A stretch of DNA of 64,000 nt from Cryobacterium breve (GCF_027594785.1 NZ_CP075584.1:2542001-2606000), one strand, 5' to 3'; positions 18,992 to 29,518 are shown, counted from the first letter of the stretch. Notes: a model not told the origin generated them from the sequence alone. Numbers and translations: made by a program.

Positions 18992-20054
18992 CTACTTGCT
19001 CAGCGAGTTGAGGTCGGCCAGCTGGTCGATCGTCGTTGCCGCGGCCTCGACGTTGCGGATGCCGGCCTCCGTCGAGGCGAACGGGAGGGTGATGTAGCGC
19101 TTGTTCTTCACAGCGGAGAGGTTCTTCGTTGCCGGATTCGCCTCGAGGGTCTTGATCTTGGACTCTGCCGTGTTCCAGGTCGCGTCGACGAGCACGATCA
19201 CGCTCGGATCGGCCGCGACGACGGATTCCCAGCCGACGGAGGTCCAGGTGTCCTTCACGCTCGCGAACACGTTCGTGAGGCCGGCGGCATCCATGATCAT
19301 CTGCGGCGCACCGATTCCGGCACCGACGTACGGGCTGTCGACGCCGCTCGAATACCAGAGCGCGGACGTCTTCGTGGTTGCGGGGGAGAGCGTGGTGAGC
19401 TCCTTGCGCTGGGTGGCGACGAGCCGTGCGGCAGCCTCGGGGGCTCCGGAACACGGCGCCGGCCTGGGTGATCTCCCCGAAGACGGTGTCGAAGGTGAGC
19501 GGGTTGGGCTGGTCGGCCCCCTTGCAGGCGGACGGTGAGACGTAGCTGCCGATGCCGACGGCCGCGAGCGTGTCGCGGGTGCCGACGCCGTCGGCCGCGA
19601 AGTTGGACTCCCAGCCGCCGAAGACGAAGTCAGGGTTGAGGGCGAGCACGGCCTCCTGGCTGGGCAGGAAGTCGCTGACGACCTTGAGGTTGGTGCCGAT
19701 GGAACTGAGCGCCTGCGGGAGCGGCCCGTCGAGGAAGGCCGTGCCGACGATGTGATCGCCGAGGCCGAGCGCGAGGAGGAGTTCCGTCGCCGAGGACTTG
19801 ATCGACACGATCCGGCTCGGGGCCTTCGTGACCGTGACCTGCGTGCCGCAGTTGTCGATCGTGAGCGGGTATGCCGGCTTCGCCGTCGCGGTCGGGCTCG
19901 CCGTGACCGCGTCCGGGGCCGGGCCCGCGGGAGTCAGGCTCGTGCTCGCGCAGCCGCCGAGCAGGACGGCGACCGCCGTGGCGACGGCGACGGCGCGCCA
20001 GGCGATCGAGGTGCGGGAGGCGAGGGGCGCTCGGGAATTCGGGAGACGAGTCAT
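18992..20054 (-). CDS. ABC importer substrate-binding lipoprotein (proposed F420-0 transporter), one apparent frameshift
   Basis: A TroA/FepB-like extracellular binding protein of about 353 residues. It starts at 20054 with a lipoprotein signal peptide whose lipobox is LLGGC, followed by an Ala/Thr/Pro spacer and the mature domain (PLTIDNCGTQVTV, RIVSIKSSATELLLALGLGDHIVG). The span is 3n+1: a run of five G (19439-19443) just before CTCC needs to be four. Correcting it joins FRSPE to AAARLVATQRKEL and restores the C-terminal lobe ending LADLNSLSK. It is the first gene of the importer operon. Confidence 0.85.
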
Positions 20055-20175
20055 GGGTCCTTCGGTGGCCGGGCGGGGTTCTTCGAATCGTACCAGCGCC
20101 TGATAACGGTTTCGCCGATCGCTTGCCACGGGCGCAGTTGGGCGACAGGATGATCCACACGCACTCAGCACGCCC

Positions 20176-20196
20176 GGAAGTTTCGGCGGAAGTTTC
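20176..20196. promoter_or_regulatory. Direct repeat GGAAGTTTC x2 upstream of the pyrimidine-type operon
   Basis: Two exact GGAAGTTTC copies start 12 bases apart (20176 and 20188), about 36 bases before the ATG at 20232 and between divergent genes. Spacing near one helical turn suggests a regulator site; the regulator is unknown. Confidence 0.35.
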
Positions 20197-20231
20197 AGTT
20201 ATCTCGAAATACCGACTTGGTGGAGGCAGAC

Positions 20232-21144
20232 ATGTCCGACGGATCCAATACCCCGGCCAGCGCGAAGATCGGTACGGATGCGACCGGTCGCGGCGCGAAC
20301 ATCGTGCGGGCCGCGATCACCCAGGCCACCTGGACCGGCGACGAGGAGTCGATGATCGCCAAGCACGAGGGATTCGTCCGCTCCGCGGCGGCACAGGGCG
20401 CGCAGGTGATCTGCTTCCAGGAGCTCTTCCATGGCCCGTACTTCGGCATCGTCCAGGACCCCAAGTACTACGACTACGCGACCAGGGTGCCCGGGCCCCT
20501 CGTCGAACGGTTCCAGGCGCTCGCCGCGGAGCATCACATGGTGATCGTGCTTCCCGTCTACGAGGAGGAGCAGGCCGGGGTGCTCTACAACACCGCCGCC
20601 GTCATCGACGCTGACGGCAGCTACCTCGGCAAGTACCGCAAGCACCACCTCCCGCACCTGCCGCAGTTCTGGGAGAAGTTCTACTTCCGCCCCGGCAACC
20701 TCGACTACCCGGTCTTCGACACCGCGGTCGGCAAGATCGGGGTCTACATCTGCTACGACCGGCATTTCCCGGAGGGCTGGCGCATCCTCGGCCTGAACGG
20801 CGCCGAGATCGTATTCAACCCCTCGGCCACCAAGCCGGGCCTGTCCAACCGCCTCTGGGAACTCGAACAACCGGCCGCCGCCGTCGCCAACCAGTACTTC
20901 ATCGGCGCCAACAACCGGATCGGCACCGAGTCCGACGAGTTCGGCGACGAGGCCGTCACCTTCTACGGCAGGCTCCTATTTCGTCGACCCGCGCGGCAAC
21001 TACGTCGGCGCCATCGCCTCGACCGACACCGAGGAGATCGTGATCCGGGACCTCGACCTGGGCCTCATCCGGGAGACGCGCACCTCCTGGCAGTTCTACC
21101 GCGACCGCAGGCCGGACTCCTACGACCCGATCGTCCGCGCATGA
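20232..21144 (+). CDS. Beta-ureidopropionase / N-carbamoyl amino acid amidohydrolase (one apparent frameshift)
   Basis: A nitrilase-superfamily enzyme of about 303 residues that hydrolyses N-carbamoyl-beta-amino acids to beta-amino acid, CO2 and ammonia. The catalytic triad is visible: Glu in FQELFHGPYFG, Lys in KYRKHHLPH and Cys in YICYDRHFPE. The span is 3n+1: an extra G in CAGGCTCC at 20969-20976 breaks the frame. Without it the C-terminus reads GSSYFVDPRGNYVGAI and ends in YDPIVRA. The stop overlaps the next gene's start (ATGA at 21141). A short direct repeat lies upstream. Confidence 0.88.
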
Positions 21145-22576
21145 GCACCCGCGCGGGCCGCACCCTGATCCGGGGCGGCACGGTGGTCAGCTCGACCGGC
21201 CGTTCAGAGGCGGATGTCCTCATCGACGGCGAGAAGATCGTCGCGATGCTCGCCCCCGGTTCCGCCATTCTCGGGTTCGACGTCGCGGCATCCGCCGACC
21301 GGGTCATCGACGCGACCGGGAAATACGTCATCCCCGGCGGCATCGACGCCCACACCCACATGGAGCTGCCGTTCGGCGGCACCGCGGCCTCGGACACCTT
21401 CGAGACCGGCACCCGCGCGGCCGCGTGGGGCGGCACGACGACGATCATCGACTTCGCGGTGCAGACCTACGGGCAGCGGGTCTTCGACGGCCTCGCGACC
21501 TGGCACGACAAGGCCGCGGGCAACTGCGCCATCGACTACGGCTTCCACCAGATCATCGGCGACCTCAACGCCGACTCGCTGCAGGCGATGGACGGGCTGC
21601 TCGCCGAGGGGGTGTCGAGCTTCAAGCTCTTCATGGCCTACCCGGGAGTGTTCTACTCCGACGACGCGCAGATCCTCCGGGCGATGCAGAAGTCGGCGGA
21701 GACCGGGCTCATGACGATGATGCACGCCGAGAACGGGCCCGCGATCGACGTGCTCGTCGGGCAGGCTCCTCGCCGAGGGCAAGACCGACCCCTACTACCA
21801 CGGCATCGCCCGCGCCTGGCAGGCTCGAGGAGGAGGCCACCCACCGGGCGATCATGCTCGCCGACCTGACCGGGGCGCCGCTCTACGTCGTGCACGTGAG
21901 TGCGAAACAGGCCGTCGCCCAGCTCGCCGCGGCCCGCTCCCGCGGGAAGAACGTCTTCGGGGAGACCTGCCCGCAGTACCTCTACCTCTCACTCGAGGAG
22001 AACCTCGGCGCCCCCGGCTTCGAGGGTGCGAAGTGGGTGTGCTCGACCCCGCTGCGCAGTCGCGCGGAGGGGCACCAGGAGGAACTCTGGCAGAGCCTGC
22101 GCACGAACGAACTGCAGCTCGTCTCGACCGACCACTGCCCGTTCTGCATGAAGGGCCAGAAGGACCTCGGCCTCGGCGACTTCTCAAAGATCCCGAACGG
22201 CATCGGCTCGGTCGAGCACCGCCTCGACCTGCTCTACCAGGGCGTCGTCGAGGGCCGGATCACCCTCGAACGCTGGGTCGAGCTCACCTCGACGACCCCG
22301 GCCCGGATGTTCGGCCTCTACGGCACCAAGGGAGTGATCCAGCCGGGGGCGGATGCCGACGTGGTCGTCTACGACCCGGCCGGGCACACCTCGATCGGCG
22401 TGGGCAAGACCCACCACATGAACATGGACCACTCGGCCTGGGAAGGGTACGAGATCGACGGGCACGTCGACACCGTGCTCAGCCGGGGCAAGGTCATCGT
22501 CGACGGCAACAGCTACCTCGGGGCGAAGGGCGACGGACGGTACCTGCCGCGCGGCCTGAGCCAATACCTGACCTAG
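21141..22576 (+). CDS. Dihydropyrimidinase / D-hydantoinase (two apparent frameshifts)
   Basis: A cyclic amidohydrolase of about 477 residues that opens the ring of dihydropyrimidines or hydantoins. Metal ligands are visible: HTHMELPFGG (His-x-His), the carbamylated Lys in SFKLFMAYPG, and the later His in YVVHVSAKQA and STDHCPF. The span is 3n+2. Two extra G bases lie in CAGGCTC at 21762-21769 and 21820-21827; removing them gives VLVGQLLAEGKTDPYYHG and RAWQLEEEATHRAI, both standard for the family. It is the second gene of the operon. Confidence 0.9.
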
Positions 22577-22636
22577 GCGCGTCACCCCGGCATCCGCCGC
22601 CCACCCGCCCCACCACCGAGAGAGCGCAGGCACCCC

Positions 22637-23654
22637 ATGGACTTCGGAGCAGTACTGCAGACCAACCCGCCCTCGGCCAGGGTCGTGCAGGCTCGCGCAG
22701 CTTGCCGAGGCCTATGGGTTCAGCCATGTCTGGACCTTCGACTCGCACCTGCTCTGGCAGGAGCCGTACGTGATCCACAGCCGTATCCTCGCCGAGACCC
22801 GCAAGATCCTGGTCGGGCCGATGGTCACGAACCCGTCCACCCGGGACTGGACGGTGACGGCCTCGACCTTCGCGACCCTCAACGAGATGTACGGCAACCG
22901 CACCATCTGCGGCATCGGGCGCGGCGACTCCGCGGTGCGCGTCACGAACGGCGCCCCGGCCACCCTGAAGACGCTGCGGGAGGCGATCCACGTCATCCGT
23001 GAGCTCGGCAATTCGCGCGCGGTCGAGTACAACGGCGCCACGTTGCGGTTCCCGTGGAGCTTCGGCAGCTCCCTCGAGGTGTGGGTTGCCGCGTACGGGC
23101 CGCTCGCGCTCAAGCTCACCGGCGAGGTCGGCGACGGCTTCATCCTGCAGATGGCCGACCTCGACGTGGCCGAGTGGATGATCGCGACCGTGCGGAAGGC
23201 CGCGGCAGCGGCAGGCCGGGACCCGGCCGCCGTGAAATTCTGCGTCGCCGCCCCGATGTACATCGGCGAGGACTGGGAGCACATGCGCAACCAGTGCCGC
23301 TGGTTCGGCGGCATGGTCGGCAACCACGTCGCCGACATCGTCGCCAAGTACGGCGCCGACTCCGCGGTGCCGCGCGCCCTCACCGACTACATCGCCGGGC
23401 GCGAGGGCTACGACTACAACCAGCACGGCCGCGCGGGCAACACCCACGCCGACTTCGTGCCCGACGAGATCGTCGACCGGTTCTGCGTGCTCGGCACCAA
23501 GGTGGATCACATCCGCAAGCTCGAGGCGCTCCGCGAGCTCGGTGTCGACCAGTTCGCCGGGTACCTGCAGCACGACAACAAGGAAGAGACCCTGCGGGTG
23601 TACGGCGAGAGCGTCATCCCGGCGCTCCAGACTTCGGTCTCGGCGAAGTCGTGA
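22637..23654 (+). CDS. Luciferase-like (LLM) F420/FMN-dependent oxidoreductase, CPS_4043-like (one apparent frameshift)
   Basis: About 338 residues of TIM-barrel luciferase-like fold (LAEAYGFSHVWTFDSHLLWQ, RTICGIGRGDSAVR, GPLALKLTGEVGDGFIL). It resembles the TIGR03842 group, which is usually found beside dihydropyrimidinase and beta-ureidopropionase. Whether such proteins use F420 or FMN is not settled; the group's name-giving member comes from an organism not known for F420. The extra G is in CAGGCTCG at 22688-22695; without it the N-terminus reads SARVVQLAQLAEAYGF. It is placed between the ring-opening enzymes and the aminotransferase. Confidence 0.8.
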
Positions 23655-23748
23655 GCATCCGGACCGATACCCCGTCGCCGGCACTTCGCCCGGCAGATCC
23701 AATCCGGTCGGTATGCCCGATCCGGCCGAAACACCAAGGAGAACCCCT

Positions 23749-25068
23749 GTGACCGACCAAAAGCCGACCGCCGACCTCGACGAACTCACCGTCGACCTCG
23801 ACCTCGCCCACGTGTTCCACTCCTGGTCGGCCCAGGGCGGTGGGCGCACCCCGTTCGTCCTCGCCGGCGGGCTCGGAACCCGGGTCTGGGACCACTTCGG
23901 CACCACGTATCTCGACTTCTCGAGCCAGCTGGTCAACCTCAACATCGGCCACCAGCATCCGGCCGTCGTGCGCGCGATCGTCGAACAGGCCGGACTGCTC
24001 GCGACCGTCGCGCCCGCGACGGCCAACCTCACCCGCGGCCAGGCGGCGAGCCGCATCGTCGCCCGCGCCCCCGACGGCTTCCACAAGGTGTTCTTCACCA
24101 ACGGCGGGGCGGATGCGAACGAGAACGCGATCCGGCTGGCCCGGTTGCACACCGGTCGCGACAAGATCCTCTCGACCTACCGTTCGTACCACGGCAATAC
24201 CGGCGCGGCGATCGTCGCGACGGGGGACTGGCGGCGGGTGCCGAATGAGTTCGCGCGCGGCCACGCGCACTTCTTCGGCCCGTACCTCTACCGCAGCGAT
24301 TTCTGGGCGACGACCCCGGAGCAGGAGTGCGAACGCGCCCTGCGGCACCTCGAGCGTGTGATCGTGAGCGAGGGGCCGAGCGGGATCGCCGCCGTGCTGC
24401 TCGAGACGATCCCGGGCACCGCGGGCGTACTGCTGCCGCCGCCCGGGTACCTGCCTGGAGTACGGGCGCTGTGCGACCGCTACGGCATCCTGCTCATCCT
24501 CGACGAGGTCATGGCGGGCTTCGGCCGCACCGGCAGCTGGCTCGCCCTCGACCTCTACGATGTGGTGCCCGACCTGATCACCTTCGCGAAGGGCGTCAAC
24601 TCGGGCTACGTGCCCGCGGGCGGGGTGATCATCCCGGATTCGATCGCGAACGACTTCGACACGACCGTGTTCCCCGGCGGACTCACCTACAGCGGGCATC
24701 CGCTCGCCATGGCTGCGATCGTGGCGGCGCTCGACGCGATGGAGTCGGAGGGGATCGTCGACAACGCGGCCAGGATCGGGCGCGACGTGCTCGCGCCGGG
24801 GCTCGCAGAACTGGCGGAGCGGCACCCGATCATCGGGGAGGTGCGCGGCGTCGGCGTGTTCTGGGCGCTCGAACTCGTCGCGGACCGTGCGACCCGGGAA
24901 CCCGTCGGCGCCGCGGTGATGGCGAAGATCAAGGCCGAGCTGCTCGCCCGCGGGCTGCTGCCCTTCCTCGCCGAGAACCGCATCCACGTGGTGCCCCCCT
25001 GCGTCGTCACCGACGCCGAGGCAGCCGAAGCCCTCTCCATCTACGAAGAGGTCCTCTCCCTCCTCTAG
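23749..25068 (+). CDS. Class III PLP-dependent aminotransferase
   Basis: A 439-residue fold-type I enzyme. The PLP lysine is in ITFAKGVNSGY; LILDEVMAGFGRTG holds the cofactor-binding Asp; FTNGGADANENAIRLAR is the phosphate-binding loop. The GTG at 23749 is chosen because AAGGAGAA lies eight bases upstream. In this operon a beta-alanine or 3-aminoisobutyrate:pyruvate aminotransferase is the natural guess, since those amines are the products of beta-ureidopropionase; specificity is inference. The intact frame contrasts with the three genes before it. Confidence 0.85.
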   Translation: MTDQKPTADLDELTVDLDLAHVFHSWSAQGGGRTPFVLAGGLGTRVWDHFGTTYLDFSSQLVNLNIGHQHPAVVRAIVEQAGLLATVAPATANLTRGQAASRIVARAPDGFHKVFFTNGGADANENAIRLARLHTGRDKILSTYRSYHGNTGAAIVATGDWRRVPNEFARGHAHFFGPYLYRSDFWATTPEQECERALRHLERVIVSEGPSGIAAVLLETIPGTAGVLLPPPGYLPGVRALCDRYGILLILDEVMAGFGRTGSWLALDLYDVVPDLITFAKGVNSGYVPAGGVIIPDSIANDFDTTVFPGGLTYSGHPLAMAAIVAALDAMESEGIVDNAARIGRDVLAPGLAELAERHPIIGEVRGVGVFWALELVADRATREPVGAAVMAKIKAELLARGLLPFLAENRIHVVPPCVVTDAEAAEALSIYEEVLSLL

Positions 25069-25141
25069 CCGCTCGCCCCGCGCCGCCCCGCTTGCCCGCT
25101 TGCCCGCTTCCGCTCTGCCGCTCTTCTGCTCTTCCGCTCTT

Positions 25142-25204
25142 CCGCGAGAGTACGAAATGTGCCCCTAAGCCACGCGAATACGGGCACATTTCGTACTCTC
25201 GCGG
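25142..25204. repeat. Intergenic palindrome, family A
   Basis: A perfect stem of about 23 bp with outer sequence CCGCGAGAGTACGAA and inner ATGTGCCC, around a 17-base loop. It lies between convergent genes (aminotransferase stop 25068, LysR stop 25221), so a two-way terminator role fits. The 70 bases before it are decayed low-complexity copies of CTCTTCCG and GCTTGCCC. Confidence 0.85.
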
Positions 25205-25220
25205 GAGGGGTGGGCGCGAA

Positions 25221-26168
25221 TCAGGGGGCCGGGGCGGGGGCGGGGGCGGATGTGGGGGTGTGGGCCTGCTGGACGCGGGCGGCCTGGGTGCGCAGCACGT
25301 CGACGACCGTGCGGACCGCGAGGCGCTCGGCGCGGTCCGGGCGCATCAGCGCGACGATCTGCCGTTCGGCGTCCACACCGCGCAGGGGTTTGAGCGTCAC
25401 CTTGTCCGGCTCCGCGTCGCCCCAGGTGTACCGCGGCACGAGCGCGATCCCGAGCCCGGCCGCGACGAAGGCCTCGATCAGCCGCATGTCGGCGAACCGC
25501 TGGGCGACCTTCACGTGGCCGGGGGTCCGCTCCTCGATCTCATGCAGGATCCGCTCGAAGGGGTATCCGTCGGGCACCCCGATCCAGGTCTCGTCGATCA
25601 CGTCGGCCGGGGCCAGCCAGGAGCGTCCGGCGAGCCGGTGATCGGACGGAAGCCCGACGTCGATCGGCTCGGTCATGAGCGGAACCACGGTGAGTCCGCG
25701 CCCGCCCCAGGACCGCTGGCCGCTCAGGCTGTACGCGAGCACGATGTCGTAGTCGGCCGTGAGCGCCGGGAAGTCCCGGAGCTCCGGGTCGAGGTCGGTG
25801 CACGTGACCACGAGTCCCGGCCGGTCGGCGAGCTGGAGCATCACCCCGGGCAGCAGCATCTCGCCGGCGGTCGGGAAGGTGACCACGCTGACCCCGCCGG
25901 AGGCGTCGTTCCGGAACTCGTGCCAGACGGCGGTGGCGCGGGCGATCGCGACCGAAACGTCTGTGGCGCTGCGGGCGAGCGCGCGCCCGGCATCCGTCAG
26001 CACGATGCCCCGCCCGCGACGTTCGGTGAGGGCCACCCCGGCCTCGCGTTCGAGCACTTTGAGTTGCTGCGAGACAGCGGATGCGGTGCGGTGCGTCGCC
26101 CGCGCGACCTCGGTGATCGAGCCGCGTTCGGCCAATTCCCTGAGCAGTTCGAGCCGCTGAATGTCCAT
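25221..26168 (-). CDS. LysR-family transcriptional regulator
   Basis: A 315-residue LysR protein. The winged helix-turn-helix is at the N-terminus (LELLRELAERGSITEVARATHRTASAVSQQ in segments), followed by the effector-binding domain from about residue 90. The C-terminal tail is Ala/Pro repeat. It faces the aminotransferase operon tail to tail and diverges from the small membrane protein and pyrE. An inverted repeat over its own start codon (26168-26182) suggests autoregulation. Target genes are unknown. Confidence 0.88.
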   Translation of the reverse strand: MDIQRLELLRELAERGSITEVARATHRTASAVSQQLKVLEREAGVALTERRGRGIVLTDAGRALARSATDVSVAIARATAVWHEFRNDASGGVSVVTFPTAGEMLLPGVMLQLADRPGLVVTCTDLDPELRDFPALTADYDIVLAYSLSGQRSWGGRGLTVVPLMTEPIDVGLPSDHRLAGRSWLAPADVIDETWIGVPDGYPFERILHEIEERTPGHVKVAQRFADMRLIEAFVAAGLGIALVPRYTWGDAEPDKVTLKPLRGVDAERQIVALMRPDRAERLAVRTVVDVLRTQAARVQQAHTPTSAPAPAPAP

Positions 26169-26182
26169 GTAGCTACGCTACA
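26168..26182. promoter_or_regulatory. Inverted repeat over the LysR start codon
   Basis: TGTAGC and GCTACA form a perfect 6 bp inverted repeat separated by TAC, touching the first base of the LysR start codon. LysR proteins typically bind T-N11-A-type inverted repeats in such places. It may also control the divergent genes. Confidence 0.45.
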
Positions 26183-26302
26183 CAATGAGTACAGGACAAT
26201 GCGATTGTGCTGCATGGTTAGAGGTGGTCAAATAAATACGTCGAACACGTGCAGCAGTGCCTCCGTATCACCGACATCCACCCCTGGTTGAAAGGCCCCC
26301 TC

Positions 26303-26428
26303 GTGTTCGTTCTCATTGCCGTGCTCTCCCTGATCGTTGTCGCGTCCATCGTTGGCGTTGTTGTCGATGTGCAGAATGACGGCTACCGTCACATGCCCGA
26401 ACAGCGCACCTTCGTTCGCGGCTTCTGA
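26303..26428 (+). CDS. Small single-span membrane protein (41 residues)
   Basis: A GTG-started frame with GAAAGG seven to ten bases upstream encodes one strongly hydrophobic helix (VLIAVLSLIVVASIVGVVV) and a short polar tail ending TFVRGF. The composition is that of a genuine small membrane protein rather than chance reading. It lies between the LysR gene and pyrE, 72 bp before pyrE, and may be co-transcribed with it. The product is not recognised; conservation of the RTFVRGF tail in relatives would confirm it. Confidence 0.5.
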   Translation: MFVLIAVLSLIVVASIVGVVVDVQNDGYRHMPEQRTFVRGF

Positions 26429-26500
26429 CCCCGCTTGACGCCTCCCCGTCCCCCGGGTCGGGGCAGGCGTCGCCAATCCCGAATGGCATACAGTTGATCC

Positions 26501-27049
26501 GTGACGGACATTCGGCAGCAGCTCATTGACTACATCTCGGCTGAGGCCGTGTTCCACGGTGACTTCACCCTCACGAGCGGAAAGAAGGCGACGTATTACG
26601 TCGACCTCCGCAAGGTGAGCCTCGACCACCGGGTCGCCCCGCTGATCGGCCAGGTCATGATCGACCTCATCGCCGGTGTGCCCGACGTCTCCGCCGTCGG
26701 CGGCATGACGATGGGCGCAGACCCCGTCGCCGCGGCCATTCTGCACCAGGGCGTCGCCCGCGGCCTCTCCTACGACGCGTTCGTCGTGCGCAAGGAGCCC
26801 AAGGACCACGGCCGCGGCCGCCAGGTCGAAGGCCCCGACCTCGCCGGCAAGCGCGTGATCGTGCTCGAGGACACCTCGACGACCGGCGGATCCCCGCTCG
26901 CGGCCGTCGAAGCCCTGCTCAAGGTCGGCGCGATCATCGCAGGCGTCGCGGTCGTCGTCGACCGCAACACCGGTGCCCGCGAAGTCATCGAAGCGGCCGG
27001 CTACCCCTACTTCGCCGCCATCGGCCTTGAGGACCTGGGGCTGAACTAA
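26501..27049 (+). CDS. pyrE: Orotate phosphoribosyltransferase
   Basis: A 182-residue enzyme that joins orotate to PRPP to give OMP in pyrimidine synthesis. The PRPP loop VIVLEDTSTTGGS is present, as are TSGKKATYYVDLRK (catalytic Lys region) and VGGMTMGADPVAAAI. The GTG at 26501 gives the usual N-terminus. The stop overlaps the start of the next gene (TAATG), so the two are probably co-translated. It stands alone, without other pyr genes. Confidence 0.95.
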   Translation: MTDIRQQLIDYISAEAVFHGDFTLTSGKKATYYVDLRKVSLDHRVAPLIGQVMIDLIAGVPDVSAVGGMTMGADPVAAAILHQGVARGLSYDAFVVRKEPKDHGRGRQVEGPDLAGKRVIVLEDTSTTGGSPLAAVEALLKVGAIIAGVAVVVDRNTGAREVIEAAGYPYFAAIGLEDLGLN

Positions 27050-29482
27050 TGCCAGACCAGTTGGGGAGCGGCGAAGAAGGACTCGACTGGCTCGCCTCCC
27101 AGCTCGGCGACGGCACCAAGCCGACCCTGCCGGACGACTTCGTGATGCGTCGCCCGCGCCGGGTGAAGGGCGCCCCGGCGGATGCCCCCGGCCGGGTTCC
27201 CCGTGCCGGCGACGGCTCCGCCGCCGGTGCTGGTTCGCGTGCTGCCGGTGCTGCCCCGGACTCCGCCGAAGGATCGGCTCCAGCGTTCCTCTGGGGACTC
27301 AAGCCGACGACGGCGACCGCCGCCGTGACCGTGATCAAGCCCGCGGCATCCACCCCGGTTGCTCCGCCGCTCCCTCCGACTCCGGCCGTGCACTCCCCTG
27401 CGCCCTCGCCTGCGGCCGCCGCGGAACCGCCCGTGTTCCGGCCGCGCGATGCCGGAGCCGCGTCCTTCCCCACGCGGGGCGGCCTGGCACCTGCCCCGAT
27501 CACGCCGGCGCCCGCGTCCTCAGGTGGCGCGACGAGCTGGTCTGCTGCGGGCACAGAGCACCCTGCCGGTTCAGCCTCTGCCGGTGCAGCAGTAGCAGGC
27601 GGCTCCGCCGCTGCGGGCTCCGCTGGCTCTGCAAGCTCCACGGAGTCCACTGGCGCTGCAGGCTCCGCAGGGCCTGCCGCTTCGACCGGCACGACCGGCA
27701 CGAGCAAGGTGAGCGGTTCCGCCGGGTACGTCCCCGGGGACATTTTCTATCCATCCGCCCGCCCTCTCGCGACGACCGGTGGCACCGCCGTGACTCCGAG
27801 CGCGGGCACCACCGGAGGCTCGCCGACCGTGGGAGCCGGCGCGGGCATCCGCCCGGACGCCCCGCTCGAACCCTGGTGGACCACGCCCGCACGCTCGCCC
27901 CTTGTTCTCACGCCCGATGAGGTCGCCGCGGATCGCGCCGCGACCGCCGATGGGCGCGGCACCGTGTACCCGGCTCGCAACCTGCCGGATCCGGAGCCGG
28001 CCCCCGAGCCCCTGCCCGTTGCGCCTGCGCCGTCGCACTTCCGGCTCCGCGGCCGTCGCGCCGCCCAGGCGCCCGCCGTGGTGCCCGCCGTGGCGACGGC
28101 TGCTGCCGCTCTCACCGCCGCGAATGCCGCGGCCGGCGCCCGTGCGGTCTCCGAGGCCGCAGCCGCCCGCGCGGCGTCCGACGCGGCCGAGCGCGCCGCC
28201 GCGGAAGTGCGTGCCCAAGCCGCTGCGGTAGCCGACGCCGAAGCTGCCGAGCGCGCCGCCGCTGATGCTCGTGCCGAGGCCGAGGCCGAGGCCGCTGCCG
28301 CCGGGCGCGCCGTGTCCGAGGCCGCCGCCTCCAGTGTCGCCGCAGCGGTTGCCGCGGCATCCGTCGCGTCCGCGAGTGCGGCTCCGGCCGGGGCGCTGCC
28401 CGCGCTGCCGGCTCCGATCGTTCCCTTTCCGGTCGACAGCGATCCGTGGGCCGATTCCGGACTGGCGCGGACCGAACTGTTCACTCCTCCGGCTCCGCTC
28501 GCCGATTCTCTCGGGCACCCGGCCGAGTCGACGGCCGTCGACGGCGAGACCACGGGGGCGCTGAGCGCGTTCGACGCCCTGTTCTTGCCCGCCGCCGACG
28601 CAGTCGGAGTCGGCGCCGCCACCGCCGAGCCAGCTGCCCCGACGACGGTTCTCGCGGCGGCCGGCGTCGCGGATGCGTCGACCCCGGCAGGCCCCGGCGC
28701 TGGTTTCTTTTCGCGTCGCTCACAGGGGGTCGGCGGTCCGGCAGACGGTGCCTCAGGCACGGGCACCCCAGGTACCAGCGGTTCCGGGACCACGCCTGGA
28801 TCCGGTACGAACGGTTCCGGTGTCGGCGGGTCGGGTGCAGGCGGTTCCGGGAGCGACGGCTCTGGGCCTGGCAAGGGCGGGGCATCCGCCGAGCACAGCG
28901 GTCTGCCGAAACCCCTGATCTGGACCGCGATCGGCCTGCTTGTCGTCGTGGTTCTCTTCGGGCTCTTCATGCTCGGGCAGCGCCTCGTGGGCTCCCCGGC
29001 GTCGACCGTCGCCGCCTCAGCCTCGGAGACCCCGACTCCGACCCTGACGCCCACGTCGACTCCGACACCGACCCCGGCACCCACCGCCGCGCAGCCGGCC
29101 GGCGTGCACGCCTGGCAGACCCTCTTCGGCGGCGAATGCCTGCAGCCGTACGTCTCGCCGTGGGAGGAGACCTTCACGGTCGCCGACTGCGCAGCCCCGC
29201 ACCAGGCGCAGGCTCGTCTATCGCGGCCTGTTCCCCGGGGGTGCGACGACGCCGTTCCCCGGTGAAGCGGCGCTCGCGGCGCAGATCAACCTGCTCTGCA
29301 GCGCTCCCGGCGTGATCGACCTCGCGGCCGCGGCTGCGTACCCCGACGTGCAGGTGCAGGGCAGCTACCCGATCACGGCCGCGCAGTGGGCGGACGGCCC
29401 GCACCAGTACTTCTGCTTCGTGAGCCGGTCCTCCGGCGACGGCATCACCGGGAGCCTGGCCGGTCCCGGCCCGACCGCTTAG
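27049..29482 (+). CDS. Septum_form-domain membrane protein with long Ala/Pro-rich cytoplasmic region (one apparent frameshift)
   Basis: About 810 residues. Roughly the first 620 are a low-complexity Ala/Pro/Ser/Gly region containing a long Ala/Glu/Arg stretch that is probably helical coiled coil. One transmembrane helix follows at about 624-646 (LIWTAIGLLVVVVLFGLFML), then an extracellular Thr/Pro linker and a C-terminal domain with spaced cysteines, like PF13845. The span is 3n+1; the extra G is in CAGGCTCG at 29209-29216. Without it the domain reads HQAQLVYRGLFPG and ends GSLAGPGPTA. A link to cell envelope growth is inferred from the family name only. Confidence 0.7.
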
Positions 29483-29518
29483 CCGCAGCACCCTGCAAGA
29501 CCCCTCCGCGTCGCTCCT

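Noticed and set aside
20969..22695. Programmed ribosomal frameshifting at CAGGCTC
   Set aside because: No slippery heptamer or downstream pseudoknot, and the same motif is spread over unrelated genes including housekeeping ones; removal of one base, not a shift signal, explains all sites.
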